From: an uncultured Burkholderiales bacterium
GTDB lineage: Bacteria > Pseudomonadota > Gammaproteobacteria > Burkholderiales > Burkholderiaceae_E
Length of the DNA stretch: 10,001 nt
NCBI GenBank assembly: GCA_903898725.1
Contig: CAIUGQ010000036.1
Coordinates: 1 to 10,001, forward strand
Reading direction: 5' to 3'
The notes under the pieces: model-generated
The model's input: only the letters and a program-made list of their open reading frames with translations
Database searches by the model: none
Told to the model about the DNA's origin: nothing
Shown: positions 1 through 6,262 of the stretch, in pieces
How the letters are laid out: every line of letters starts with the position of its first letter
How positions within the stretch are numbered: the stretch's first letter is position 1
Translations under genes and position numbers: made by a program

Positions 1-1
1 A

Positions 2-45
2 GGCAAAAACTGTCTGAGCCTGCGGAGCAGGCGAGTTTTTTTGCC
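2..45. terminator. Probable bidirectional intrinsic terminator
   Basis: Perfect stem GCCTGC (18-23), loop GGA, GCAGGC (27-32), followed by seven T (36-42). The outer flanks are also inverted (GGCAAAAAC at 2-10 against GTTTTTTTGCC at 35-45), so a hairpin with a U-rich tail forms on either strand. It could end a rightward gene lying left of the window and, about 150 bp past the stop codon, the leftward three-gene operon. The gene it belongs to on the left is not visible. Confidence 0.75.
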
Positions 46-75
46 GGCCCGTCGGGCACCCGTGCGAGACGGGGA

Positions 76-94
76 CCCCGGGCGCAGCCCGGGG
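76..94. repeat. GC-rich perfect inverted repeat downstream of the lyase gene
   Basis: CCCCGGGC (76-83), three-base loop GCA, GCCCGGGG (87-94). It is a very stable hairpin on both strands but has no adjacent T-tract, so it is not a classical intrinsic terminator. It sits about 100 bp downstream of the leftward operon's last stop codon and might protect the mRNA 3' end or aid termination; that role is inference. Confidence 0.5.
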
Positions 95-150
95 TGCGGC
101 CCTGGGAGGAAGCAACGGCCTGAAGGGCAGCGGCGCCGCGCGCCACCCGT

Positions 151-186
151 CGAACGACCCGAACGACCCCAACGACCCGAAAGACC
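151..186. repeat. Short imperfect tandem repeat, four 9-bp units
   Basis: Four consecutive units, CGAACGACC, CGAACGACC, CCAACGACC and CGAAAGACC, lie directly after the lyase stop codon. The unit length is a multiple of three, so a rightward open frame across it reads an Arg/Pro/Glu-rich repeat, but that frame has no ribosome-binding site and runs antisense into the lyase gene. It is best seen as a small replication-slippage repeat in non-coding spacer. No gene is seen in 1-195. Confidence 0.6.
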
Positions 187-195
187 CGACCGCGC

Positions 196-1056
196 TCAGT
201 CCTCCGCGTGGCGCTTGTCGAACGCCCATACCGCCTCGAACCCCATCATCTTGCTGAAGTCCATGAAGTCCGCCATCGGCACCGGGCTGCCGATCGACGA
301 GCGCGTCGCCAGCACCTGTCCGTAGGCCTTCTCGATCGCATAGCCCGCCGACAGGAAGCCCGCCGCCGGATAGATCGCGAGCGCGAAGCCCATCTGTTCC
401 AGCACCGCCGGCGGCAGCACCGGCGTGCGGCCCCCCTCGACGACGTTGATCAGCATCGGCAGGTCGAAGCTCGAGGCGATCTTCGCCATCTCCGCCTCCG
501 TCTCCGGCGACTCGACGAACAGCACGTCCGCCCCCGCGTTCGCATAGGCGTCCGCCCGCCGCAGCGCCTCGTCCAGGCCGAGCGTGGTCCGCGCATCGGT
601 GCGCGCGACGATCAGCATGTCGCCGGAGCGCGCCTCCTTCGCGACGCGGATCTTGCGGACCATGTCGGCCATCGGGATGACCCGCCGGCCCGGCGTGTGG
701 CCGCACTTCTTCGGGAACTCCTGGTCCTCGAGCTGGATGCCCGCCGCACCGGCCGCCTCGTAGCCCGCGACGGTGTGTGCGACGTTCAGCAGACCGCCGT
801 AGCCGGTGTCGCCGTCGCAGATCACCGGCGTCTTCGCCATCGTGCACATCGCCCGCACGCGGTCGACCATGTCGGTGTAGGTGGCCAGGCCCGCGTCGGG
901 CAGGCCGAGGTACGAGGCGACCGTGCCGTAGCCGGTCATGTACAGCGACTCGAACCCCATCCGGTCCGCGATCCGCAGCGACACCATGTCGTACACGCCG
1001 GGGGCGGCGATCAGCCGGCCCTTCTTCAGTACGCCCTTGAGTGACTTGTGGTTCAT
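196..1056 (-). CDS. Isocitrate lyase/PEP mutase superfamily C-C lyase
   Basis: This 286-residue protein belongs to the alpha/beta-barrel superfamily that includes 2-methylisocitrate lyase (PrpB), 2,3-dimethylmalate lyase, PEP mutase and oxaloacetate decarboxylases. Visible family elements are AAPGVYDMVSLRIA near the N terminus (17-30), the Mg-binding DGDTGYG (81-87), QLEDQ (108-112), the active-site loop KKCGH (116-120, cysteine 118), and IVARTDA (149-155). In this superfamily the KKCGH/KRCGH cysteine is the acid/base of the true C-C lyases and is generally missing from PEP mutases, so a retro-aldol/Claisen lyase acting on a 2-hydroxy di- or tricarboxylate is the best guess; the substrate is unknown. 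The length fits the short PrpB-like class rather than long isocitrate lyases. The start is set by AAGGA 8 nt upstream and by a 4-bp ATGA overlap with the dioxygenase stop. The frame stays open further upstream only as an out-of-frame shadow of the dioxygenase. Confidence 0.9.
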   Translation of the reverse strand: MNHKSLKGVLKKGRLIAAPGVYDMVSLRIADRMGFESLYMTGYGTVASYLGLPDAGLATYTDMVDRVRAMCTMAKTPVICDGDTGYGGLLNVAHTVAGYEAAGAAGIQLEDQEFPKKCGHTPGRRVIPMADMVRKIRVAKEARSGDMLIVARTDARTTLGLDEALRRADAYANAGADVLFVESPETEAEMAKIASSFDLPMLINVVEGGRTPVLPPAVLEQMGFALAIYPAAGFLSAGYAIEKAYGQVLATRSSIGSPVPMADFMDFSKMMGFEAVWAFDKRHAED

Positions 1057-2189
1057 GCCTCGGTTCCTTGTGGTTGCGCGCGGTCCGCGTAGATGCGGAA
1101 GGCCATCGCGTGGTGCGCGGCGAGCCGCGCCTCGAACGATTCGATCTGGGGCGTGATGCCGACGCCGCGGAAGCCGCCGCGCACCGCGCGCGCCTCCACG
1201 TCCTTGTAGGCCAGCCGCCACGAGGTCGGCAGCGCCGGCGCACCGGGCAGCGACAGCCAGAGGCGCAGCAGGTGGCGCTTGCGCTCGGGCGCCTCGTGGT
1301 CGACGTAGTCGGTGCGCGAATGCAGCATCACGTGGTTGTTGATGAACTGGATGTCGCCCGGCTCGAAGTCGAGCCGGAAGCACACGTCCGGCCGCAGCAG
1401 GATCGCGTCGAACAGGTCCATCGCCTCGAGCTGCGCCGGCGTCAGCCGCGGCGCCTCGGGAAAGCTGAGCTGCGCCGACTTCACGTGGTTGCGGATGTGC
1501 CGGCACGCGAAGCGCCCGTCGCGCACGCCCATGATGGCCGCGGTGTACCAGGGCGGTTCCTCCGGCGCGTGCTCGCCCTGCCGACTGAAGGGCACCGGCT
1601 CGTAGAGTTGCGCGAGCAGGTCGGGCCGCTCGGCCAGCATCACGTTGTGCGCGGTGACCGACGAGGCGATCAGGCTCTCGCCGCCCGACAGCGAGGTGCG
1701 CAGGCACATCAGCCCGACCAGGTCGCTGCCGTCGGCATGGAAGTCGAGCGCCGACTTGGTGTTGTAGCCGCGGCCCTGGACGCTGCGGTAGGTGCCGCCC
1801 GCATCGCGCACGTCGGACATGTACTGGCTGGCCTTGCCCTGCGGGCGGGGCACACCGAGGTGCAGGCCGAGGCCCCAGAAGAACAGGCGCGAGTCCTCGG
1901 TGGACCAGCGCTCGACCGGCAGCCCGCGCAGCATCTGGAAGCCGCGGCCCTCCTGGGTCTCGGCGAGGGCCTGGCCGAGCCGCTCGAGCGCGGCCGGCCC
2001 GAACGGGAAGTCCGCCGGGCCGAGCTCCCAGAACCCGCGTCCGGTGGCGCGCGCGTGCGTCAGCCCGCGCTCGAAATCGGCGATCTCGGTGGCGGTGAGC
2101 CGCCAGGCCCAGCCGGCGTCGCGTCGCAGGTCGTCGGGGGTCCAGCCGCGGGGGCGCGCGACGGGCTCGATCAGCGGGGTGCCGTGCAT
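1053..2189 (-). CDS. TauD/TfdA-family Fe(II)/2-oxoglutarate dioxygenase
   Basis: This 378-residue cytoplasmic protein resembles the TauD/TfdA family, which couples 2-oxoglutarate decarboxylation to hydroxylation or oxidative cleavage of a small organic acid. The iron-binding triad is visible: HxD at His151/Asp153 (LDFHADGSD) and the distal His290 in NNHVMLHSR (284-292). The Arg that would hold the 2-oxoglutarate carboxylate lies in KRHLLRLWLS (304-313), probably Arg309. The N-terminal 90 residues carry a GFWELGPADFPFG segment seen in larger TauD-like proteins. The substrate cannot be deduced. The gene is middle in the leftward operon: the receptor gene ends 10 bp upstream, and its own stop overlaps the lyase start by 4 bp, implying translational coupling. 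A GAGG Shine-Dalgarno 8 nt before the ATG overlaps the receptor stop codon. Hydroxylation followed by C-C cleavage by the next enzyme is a plausible sequence of steps, but is inference. Confidence 0.9.
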   Translation of the reverse strand: MHGTPLIEPVARPRGWTPDDLRRDAGWAWRLTATEIADFERGLTHARATGRGFWELGPADFPFGPAALERLGQALAETQEGRGFQMLRGLPVERWSTEDSRLFFWGLGLHLGVPRPQGKASQYMSDVRDAGGTYRSVQGRGYNTKSALDFHADGSDLVGLMCLRTSLSGGESLIASSVTAHNVMLAERPDLLAQLYEPVPFSRQGEHAPEEPPWYTAAIMGVRDGRFACRHIRNHVKSAQLSFPEAPRLTPAQLEAMDLFDAILLRPDVCFRLDFEPGDIQFINNHVMLHSRTDYVDHEAPERKRHLLRLWLSLPGAPALPTSWRLAYKDVEARAVRGGFRGVGITPQIESFEARLAAHHAMAFRIYADRAQPQGTEA

Positions 2190-2199
2190 CGCCGTCGCC

Positions 2200-3201
2200 T
2201 CACTCCGCCTTCAGACCCACGTCGGCGACGACCTTCTGCCAGAACTGGAAGTCCTTCTTCACCTGCAGGTCGGTGTCGGCGACCGACGCGCCGCCCGGCG
2301 TCGCCGCCTGGTCGGCGAGGATGCGGACCATCTCCGGCGAGTTGACCACCTCCGAGATCTCCTTCTGGAGCCGATCGAGGATCGCGCGCGGTGTCGCGGC
2401 CGGCGCGTAGAGCGTGTAGTCGGTGCTCGCGACGACTTCGGGCGCGCCTTCCTCGACCATCGTCGGCACGTTCGGCAGCGCGTCGGTGCGCTTCGGGCCG
2501 GTCACCGCGATCGGCCGCAGCTTGCCCGAGGTGATGAAGGGGCGCGCGGTCAGGATGCTGGTCACGCCGATCGTGGTCGAGCCGGCGGCGACGTCGGCCA
2601 TCAGCGGCGCGCCGCCCTTGTAGGGCACGTGCACCGCATCGGAGGCGCCCTGCGAGCGCACGAACATCGCACCGACCAGTCGGGTCATGTTCTCCGAGCT
2701 GCCGTACGAGGCCTTGTCGGGGGCCTTCTTGATCAGCGCGCCGACGTCCTTGACGGTGGTCGCCGGCAGGTCCGCGTTCACCACGACCACCATCGGCGAG
2801 GTCGCCACCTTGGTGATCGGCGTCAGGTCCTTGAAGGTGTCGTAGGGCAGCTGCTTCATCAGCAGCGGATTGAGCAGGTGCGTGTTGACGACGAGCACGA
2901 TCGTCGTGCCGTCGGGTGCCGACTTCGCGACGATGTCGGTGCCGATCACGCCGTTGGCGCCCGGCTTGTTGTCGACGACGACCGATTGGCCGATGCGCGT
3001 GCGCAGCCGCTCGGCGACGTGGCGCGCGAGGATGTCGGTGCCGCCGCCGGCCGAGTACGGCACGACGAGCCGGATCGGCTTGTCGAACATCGGCCTGGCC
3101 GGCTGCGCCTGGGCGAGCACGGCGGGGGCCGACAGGGCGGTCGAGCCGGCCGCGAGCGCGAGCGCGAGGCGGCGAAGGGTGCTTCGGCGCGGGATGGTCA
3201 T
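2200..3201 (-). CDS. Bug-family periplasmic solute-binding receptor (TTT type)
   Basis: This 333-residue exported protein belongs to the Bug/TctC family of substrate receptors, which typically bind carboxylates, amino acids or related small molecules for tripartite tricarboxylate transporters. The signal peptide is clear: an Arg-rich start (PRRSTLRR, 4-11), a hydrophobic Ala/Leu stretch, and an AVLA cleavage site near residue 30. The RRSTLR arrangement is loosely Tat-like. Family hallmarks are PIRLVVPYSAGGGTDILAR (42-60), GANGVIGTDIVAKSAPDGTT (81-100) and HVPYKGG (191-197). The start is supported by AGGAGA about 7 nt upstream. It is the first gene of the leftward operon. No TctA or TctB membrane components are in the window, so this is an orphan receptor, as is common for the expanded Bug families of Burkholderiales. 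The ligand is presumably the substrate of the neighbouring enzymes, which is inference. Confidence 0.93.
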   Translation of the reverse strand: MTIPRRSTLRRLALALAAGSTALSAPAVLAQAQPARPMFDKPIRLVVPYSAGGGTDILARHVAERLRTRIGQSVVVDNKPGANGVIGTDIVAKSAPDGTTIVLVVNTHLLNPLLMKQLPYDTFKDLTPITKVATSPMVVVVNADLPATTVKDVGALIKKAPDKASYGSSENMTRLVGAMFVRSQGASDAVHVPYKGGAPLMADVAAGSTTIGVTSILTARPFITSGKLRPIAVTGPKRTDALPNVPTMVEEGAPEVVASTDYTLYAPAATPRAILDRLQKEISEVVNSPEMVRILADQAATPGGASVADTDLQVKKDFQFWQKVVADVGLKAE

Positions 3202-3268
3202 GGTGTCTCCTCGATGGCGGTATCGCCGGGTGCACGGTGCGTGGCGTCTCGACCGGCCGCCCGTGTTC

Positions 3269-3274
3269 GTTGTA
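3269..3274 (-). promoter_or_regulatory. Possible -10 box of the leftward operon
   Basis: TACAAC is read on the minus strand about 70 bp upstream of the receptor start codon. No convincing -35 hexamer lies at 16-18 bp, so this is only a candidate and may depend on an activator. Confidence 0.25.
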
Positions 3275-3298
3275 GGACCGACGCAGGATCACCGGCAC

Positions 3299-3315
3299 GG
3301 CCCGGCTGCCGGGCC
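3299..3315. repeat. Perfect inverted repeat in divergent spacer
   Basis: GGCCCGG, CTG, CCGGGCC. It lies upstream of the candidate leftward -10 box and may be an operator half of the divergent control region, or simply a product of GC-rich composition. Confidence 0.35.
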
Positions 3316-3387
3316 CGCGCTCGAGGAGGACGTCTGCGGCCAGCGTACGGAGCCGCTCGAACGCCGTCAATGTGCGATGCGTTCCGA

Positions 3388-3408
3388 GGACCGCGGCTCG
3401 CGCGGTCC
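3388..3408. promoter_or_regulatory. Candidate operator: perfect 8-bp inverted repeat with 5-bp spacer
   Basis: GGACCGCG (3388-3395), GCTCG, CGCGGTCC (3401-3408). It ends 11 bp before a TAGAAT -10 box and overlaps the position where the -35 element should be, a typical place for a repressor or activator dimer. The divergent arrangement suggests it may control both operons. No regulator gene is next to it in the window. Confidence 0.45.
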
Positions 3409-3419
3409 CGCAGGCTGCG

Positions 3420-3425
3420 TAGAAT
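3420..3425 (+). promoter_or_regulatory. Candidate -10 box of the rightward oxidoreductase-peptidase operon
   Basis: TAGAAT matches the sigma-70 -10 consensus at five of six positions and would start transcription near 3432, giving an untranslated leader of about 44 nt. The -35 region (near 3397-3402) is a poor match and is covered by the inverted repeat, so activator dependence is plausible. Confidence 0.45.
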
Positions 3426-3475
3426 CGGCATCGATCTCGTCCCGATCATCCGCCTTTTCGCCACGGGTCGCGCCC

Positions 3476-4621
3476 ATGCCCCAGATCGATGTCGTCGTCG
3501 TCGGAGCCGGCATCGCCGGCGCGTCGATCGCCTATTTCCTCGCGCCGCATGCGCGCGTCGTCGTGCTCGAGCGGGAGGCGCATCCCGGCTACCACAGCAC
3601 CGGACGCTCGGTCGCGCTCTTCTCGGAGACCTACGGCACGCCGCAGGTGAGGGCGCTGTCGCGGGCGAGCCGGGCCTTCCTCGAGCATCCGCCGGCGGGC
3701 TTCACCGAGGTGCCGATCCTGACCCCGCGCGGTGCGCTGATGGTCGGTGGCCCCGACGACGAGGCGCTGCTCGCGTCCGAGCTGGCGGCGATGCGTCGGC
3801 TCGTGCCCGAGGTGCGGCGCATCGAGGCCGCCGAAGTGCTGGCCACCGTGCCGGTGATGCGACCCGAGACCACCGGCGCCGCGATCCTCGAGCCGGGGGC
3901 CTGCGACATCGACGTGCATGCGCTGCACCAGGGGTTCCTGCGTGGCCTGAAGGCGCGTGGTGGCGAAATCGTCTGCGGCGCGGAGGTCACCGCGCTCGAG
4001 CGCAGCGCCGATGGCTGGACGGTGCGCTGCGGCGCACGCGAGTGGCGCTCGGCGGTGCTGGTCGACGCGGCCGGTGCCTGGGCCGACGTGATCGCGCGGA
4101 TGGCCGGGCAGCGCCCCATCGGCCTGCAGCCGCGCCGCCGTGCGGCCTTCACGTTCGCGCCGCCCGCGGGCGTCGACACGCGGGCCTGGCCCGCCGTCAT
4201 CGCGCTGGACGAGGGCTGGTACATCAAGCCCGACGCCGGGGTGCTGATCGGCTCGCCGGCGAACGCCGATCCGGTCGAGCCGCAGGACGTGCAGCCCGAG
4301 GAGCTCGACATCGCGATCGCGATCGACCGCATCCAGACCGCCACCACGCTCGAGATCCGGCGTCCGATCCGCAGCTGGGCGGGGCTGCGCTCCTTCGTCG
4401 CCGACGGCGACCTGGTCGGCGGCCCGGCGCCCGACGATCCGAGCTTCGTGTGGAGCGCCGCGCAGGGCGGCTACGGCATCCAGACCTGCGCGGCGATGGG
4501 CGAGGCCTGTGCCGCGCTCGCCCTGGGCCGGCCGATCCCGGACCACCTCGCGGCCCACGGCATCGACGCCGCGATGCTGTCGGCCGCGCGGCTGCAGTCC
4601 GCACCGGGGGCCGCGGCATGA
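3476..4621 (+). CDS. DAO/DadA-type FAD-dependent oxidoreductase
   Basis: This 381-residue flavoprotein belongs to the D-amino acid oxidase/glycine oxidase superfamily, which oxidises amines or N-substituted amino acids to imines. The N-terminal Rossmann fold is clear: VVVVGAGIAGASIAYFL (6-22) has GxGxxG at 10-15, and Glu32 ends the second beta strand (VVVLEREAHPG) to bind the FAD ribose. HSTGRSVALFSETYG (40-54) is the conserved flavin-contact block of one subgroup. VDAAGAWAD (196-204) and the C-terminal GGYGIQTCAAMGEACAAL (331-348) are the second FAD-binding region. No signal peptide or membrane segment is seen. The start is chosen because the homology begins exactly there; the ribosome-binding site is weak, with no clear AGGA. 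The stop codon overlaps the next start as ATGA, so the two genes are coupled. The exact amine substrate is unknown. Confidence 0.9.
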   Translation: MPQIDVVVVGAGIAGASIAYFLAPHARVVVLEREAHPGYHSTGRSVALFSETYGTPQVRALSRASRAFLEHPPAGFTEVPILTPRGALMVGGPDDEALLASELAAMRRLVPEVRRIEAAEVLATVPVMRPETTGAAILEPGACDIDVHALHQGFLRGLKARGGEIVCGAEVTALERSADGWTVRCGAREWRSAVLVDAAGAWADVIARMAGQRPIGLQPRRRAAFTFAPPAGVDTRAWPAVIALDEGWYIKPDAGVLIGSPANADPVEPQDVQPEELDIAIAIDRIQTATTLEIRRPIRSWAGLRSFVADGDLVGGPAPDDPSFVWSAAQGGYGIQTCAAMGEACAALALGRPIPDHLAAHGIDAAMLSAARLQSAPGAAA

Positions 4622-6060
4622 AGGTCTTCAGCGCGACGCTGGCCACCGAGACCAACACCTTCGCGCCGCTGCCCACCGGGCTCGACGCGTTCCGCGACCG
4701 CGGGTACTTCCCCGCCGGCACCCACCCCGACGCGCCGCAGCTCTTCACCGGCCCGCTGTGGGCCGCGCGGCTGCGCGCCGAGGCCCTCGGGCTCGAGCTC
4801 GCCGAGGGGCTGTGCGCCGCGGCGATGCCGGCCGGCCCGACCACCCGGCTCGCGCACGAGACGCTGCGTGGCGAGCTGCTGGCCGACCTGCGCGCCGCGA
4901 TGCCGGTCGACATCGTGCTGCTCGGGCTGCACGGCGCGATGGTCGCCGAGGGCTGCGACGACTGCGAGGGCGACCTGCTCGCGCGGGTGCGCGCGCTCGT
5001 CGGCCCGGAGGTGGTGATCGGTGCCGAGCTCGACCCCCACACTCACCTCACCGAGGCGATGGTCGCGAACGCCGACCTGCTGATCGCGTTTCGCGAGTAC
5101 CCGCACACCGACGCCGTCGAGCGCGGCCTCGAACTGGTCGACGCGTGCGTGGCGATCGCGCGTGGCGAGATCCGCCCGGTGCCCGCGGTGTTCGACACCG
5201 GCACGCTGCGCACCCTGCACACCTCGCGCGAGCCGATGCGCGGCTTCGTCGACCGCGCGCGCGCGCTCGAGGGCCGCGACGGCATCGTGTCGATCTCCGC
5301 GATCCACGGCTTCCCCTGGGCCGACGTCGCCGAGCTCGGCACCCGGCTGCTCGTCTACGCCGATGCGGATGCCGCGCTCGCGCGTGCCACCGCCGATCGA
5401 CTCGGCGCCGAGCTGCGCACGGTCTGCGATGCGATGCGCGTGCGCGGCCCCTCGATCGACGCGGCGCTCGACGACGCGCTCGCCGGGCCCGCGTGGCCCG
5501 TCGTGCTGGCCGACGGCGCCGACAATGCCGGCGGCGGCGCGCCCAGCGATGCGACCTTCGTGCTGCGCCGGCTGGTGGCGCGCCGCATCGAAGGCGCGGT
5601 GCTGGGCCCGCTCTGGGATCCGGTGGCGGTGTCGATCGCGATGCAGGCCGGGGAGGGCGCGCGGGTGGCGCTTCGCATCGGCGGCAAGGTGGCGCCGGTC
5701 TCCGGCGATCCGCTCGATGCACTGGTCGAGGTCCGGGCGCTCCGGCGCGATGCGACGATGCCCGGCCTGTCGGGCAGCGTCGAGCCGCTCGGCGACTGCG
5801 CGCTGGTCGCGATCGACGGCGTCGAGGTGCTGCTCAACGCCCGCCGCACGCAGGGCTTCTCGACCGAGATGTTCACGCAGATGGGCGTCGACCTGCGGGC
5901 GCGCCGCATCGTGGTGACCAAGTCCTCGCAGCACTTCTTCGCGTCGTTCTCGCGCATCGCGGCGCGGACGATCTACGTCGATGCGCCCGGCACCCTGACC
6001 TCCGATCTGACGACGCTGCCCTACCGCAAGGCCCGTCGTGCGGTGATCGAGGGCTTCTGA
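4618..6060 (+). CDS. M81-family metallopeptidase (MlrC-like)
   Basis: This 480-residue protein belongs to peptidase family M81, named for MlrC, which hydrolyses linearised microcystin; most members have unknown, probably small amide or peptide substrates. Visible blocks are ATETNTFAPL near the N terminus (9-18), VLLGLHGAM (100-108), IGAELDPHTHL (134-144) with likely metal ligands Asp139, His141 and/or His143, FREYPHTD (158-165), SAIHGFPWAD (227-236), DNAGGGAPSD (302-311) and a C-terminal VVTKSSQHFFASF (432-444). The usual family wording of two blocks is closer to DxHAN and DNPGGGAPGD, so ELDPHTH and NAGGGAPSD are mild departures. Its length is normal, and there is no signal peptide, so it should be cytoplasmic. 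The start codon lies inside the oxidoreductase stop (ATGA). Pairing with an amine oxidase suggests release of an amine or amino acid that the oxidase then uses, or the reverse order; this is inference. Confidence 0.9.
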   Translation: MKVFSATLATETNTFAPLPTGLDAFRDRGYFPAGTHPDAPQLFTGPLWAARLRAEALGLELAEGLCAAAMPAGPTTRLAHETLRGELLADLRAAMPVDIVLLGLHGAMVAEGCDDCEGDLLARVRALVGPEVVIGAELDPHTHLTEAMVANADLLIAFREYPHTDAVERGLELVDACVAIARGEIRPVPAVFDTGTLRTLHTSREPMRGFVDRARALEGRDGIVSISAIHGFPWADVAELGTRLLVYADADAALARATADRLGAELRTVCDAMRVRGPSIDAALDDALAGPAWPVVLADGADNAGGGAPSDATFVLRRLVARRIEGAVLGPLWDPVAVSIAMQAGEGARVALRIGGKVAPVSGDPLDALVEVRALRRDATMPGLSGSVEPLGDCALVAIDGVEVLLNARRTQGFSTEMFTQMGVDLRARRIVVTKSSQHFFASFSRIAARTIYVDAPGTLTSDLTTLPYRKARRAVIEGF

Positions 6061-6070
6061 GGGTGGCCTC

Positions 6071-6088
6071 GGGCGGGCTGCGGGCGGG
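6071..6088 (+). other. Putative G-quadruplex motif
   Basis: Four GGG tracts (6071-6073, 6075-6077, 6082-6084, 6086-6088) are separated by loops of 1, 4 and 1 nt, the canonical G3N1-7 pattern. The motif also reads as two GGGCGGGCT copies 11 bp apart. It lies 10 bp after the metallopeptidase stop and 24 bp before the -35 box of the DAHP synthase leader. In very GC-rich DNA such motifs can be accidental. Confidence 0.5.
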
Positions 6089-6111
6089 CTTCCGGGCGGC
6101 GGATCCCCGAC

Positions 6112-6140
6112 TTGCGGCGCCCGGCCGATCCGGCTAGAGT
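6112..6140 (+). promoter_or_regulatory. Sigma-70 promoter of the DAHP synthase attenuator
   Basis: TTGCGG (6112-6117), 17-bp spacer, TAGAGT (6135-6140). The predicted start of transcription is A6147 or A6150, only 0-3 nt before the leader-peptide ATG at 6150, so the leader mRNA should be leaderless or nearly so. This fits the absence of a Shine-Dalgarno sequence before that ATG. Confidence 0.65.
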
Positions 6141-6149
6141 GCCGCCACC

Positions 6150-6233
6150 ATGTCGCGCCGCTGGTTCTACGCGTTTCGCTTTTTCGGCTTTCCGCCCGCT
6201 GGCGGACTGAGTCGGGAGCGCGCACAACCCTAG
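6150..6233 (+). CDS. Aromatic-rich leader peptide controlling DAHP synthase
   Basis: This small gene codes for 27 residues. The start reads MSRRWFYAFRFFGF, so residues 5-14 contain one Trp, one Tyr and five Phe, covering all three end products of the pathway whose first enzyme is encoded next. The stop is TAG at 6231-6233. The aromatic codon run (6162-6191) abuts hairpin segment 1, and an intrinsic terminator follows 20 nt after the stop, the classical layout of ribosome-mediated attenuation. The sequence is so biased that chance is very unlikely. There is no Shine-Dalgarno sequence, and the promoter -10 box ends 9 nt before the ATG, suggesting leaderless translation initiation, as described for some other aromatic leader peptides. 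The peptide itself probably has no function after synthesis. Confidence 0.85.
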   Translation: MSRRWFYAFRFFGFPPAGGLSRERAQP

Positions 6234-6262
6234 CAGCACAGCGCCCGAACAGAACCGCCAGC
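6191..6262 (+). promoter_or_regulatory. Attenuator segments 1-2-3: pause hairpin and antiterminator
   Basis: Segment 1 TCCGCC (6191-6196) pairs with GGCGGA (6201-6206) to form a hairpin with loop CGCT. The overlapping segment 2 GCTGGCGG (6198-6205) is also perfectly complementary over 8 bp to segment 3 CCGCCAGC (6255-6262), which is the left arm of the terminator. Pairing 2:3 therefore excludes both 1:2 and the terminator. A ribosome stalled at the last Phe codons (6180-6191) would cover segment 1 and allow 2:3, giving read-through; one that reaches the TAG at 6231 frees 1:2 and permits termination. Pairings are seen directly; the switching mechanism is inferred from the known trp/phe attenuator model. 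Confidence 0.8.

Noticed and set aside
41..325. Small plus-strand frame encoding an ERPERP-type repeat
   Set aside because: It arises from the 9-bp tandem repeat, has no ribosome-binding site and continues antisense into the lyase gene.
1057..1707. N-terminal extension of the lyase into the dioxygenase region
   Set aside because: The added residues show no homology, and a good Shine-Dalgarno sequence plus ATGA coupling marks the start at 1056.
1792..6060. A single open frame of 4269 bp on the plus strand
   Set aside because: Only 4618-6060 is the metallopeptidase. The upstream part runs antisense to the receptor and dioxygenase genes and out of frame with the oxidoreductase; it gives Arg/Pro/Ala-rich nonsense typical of stop-poor high-GC DNA.
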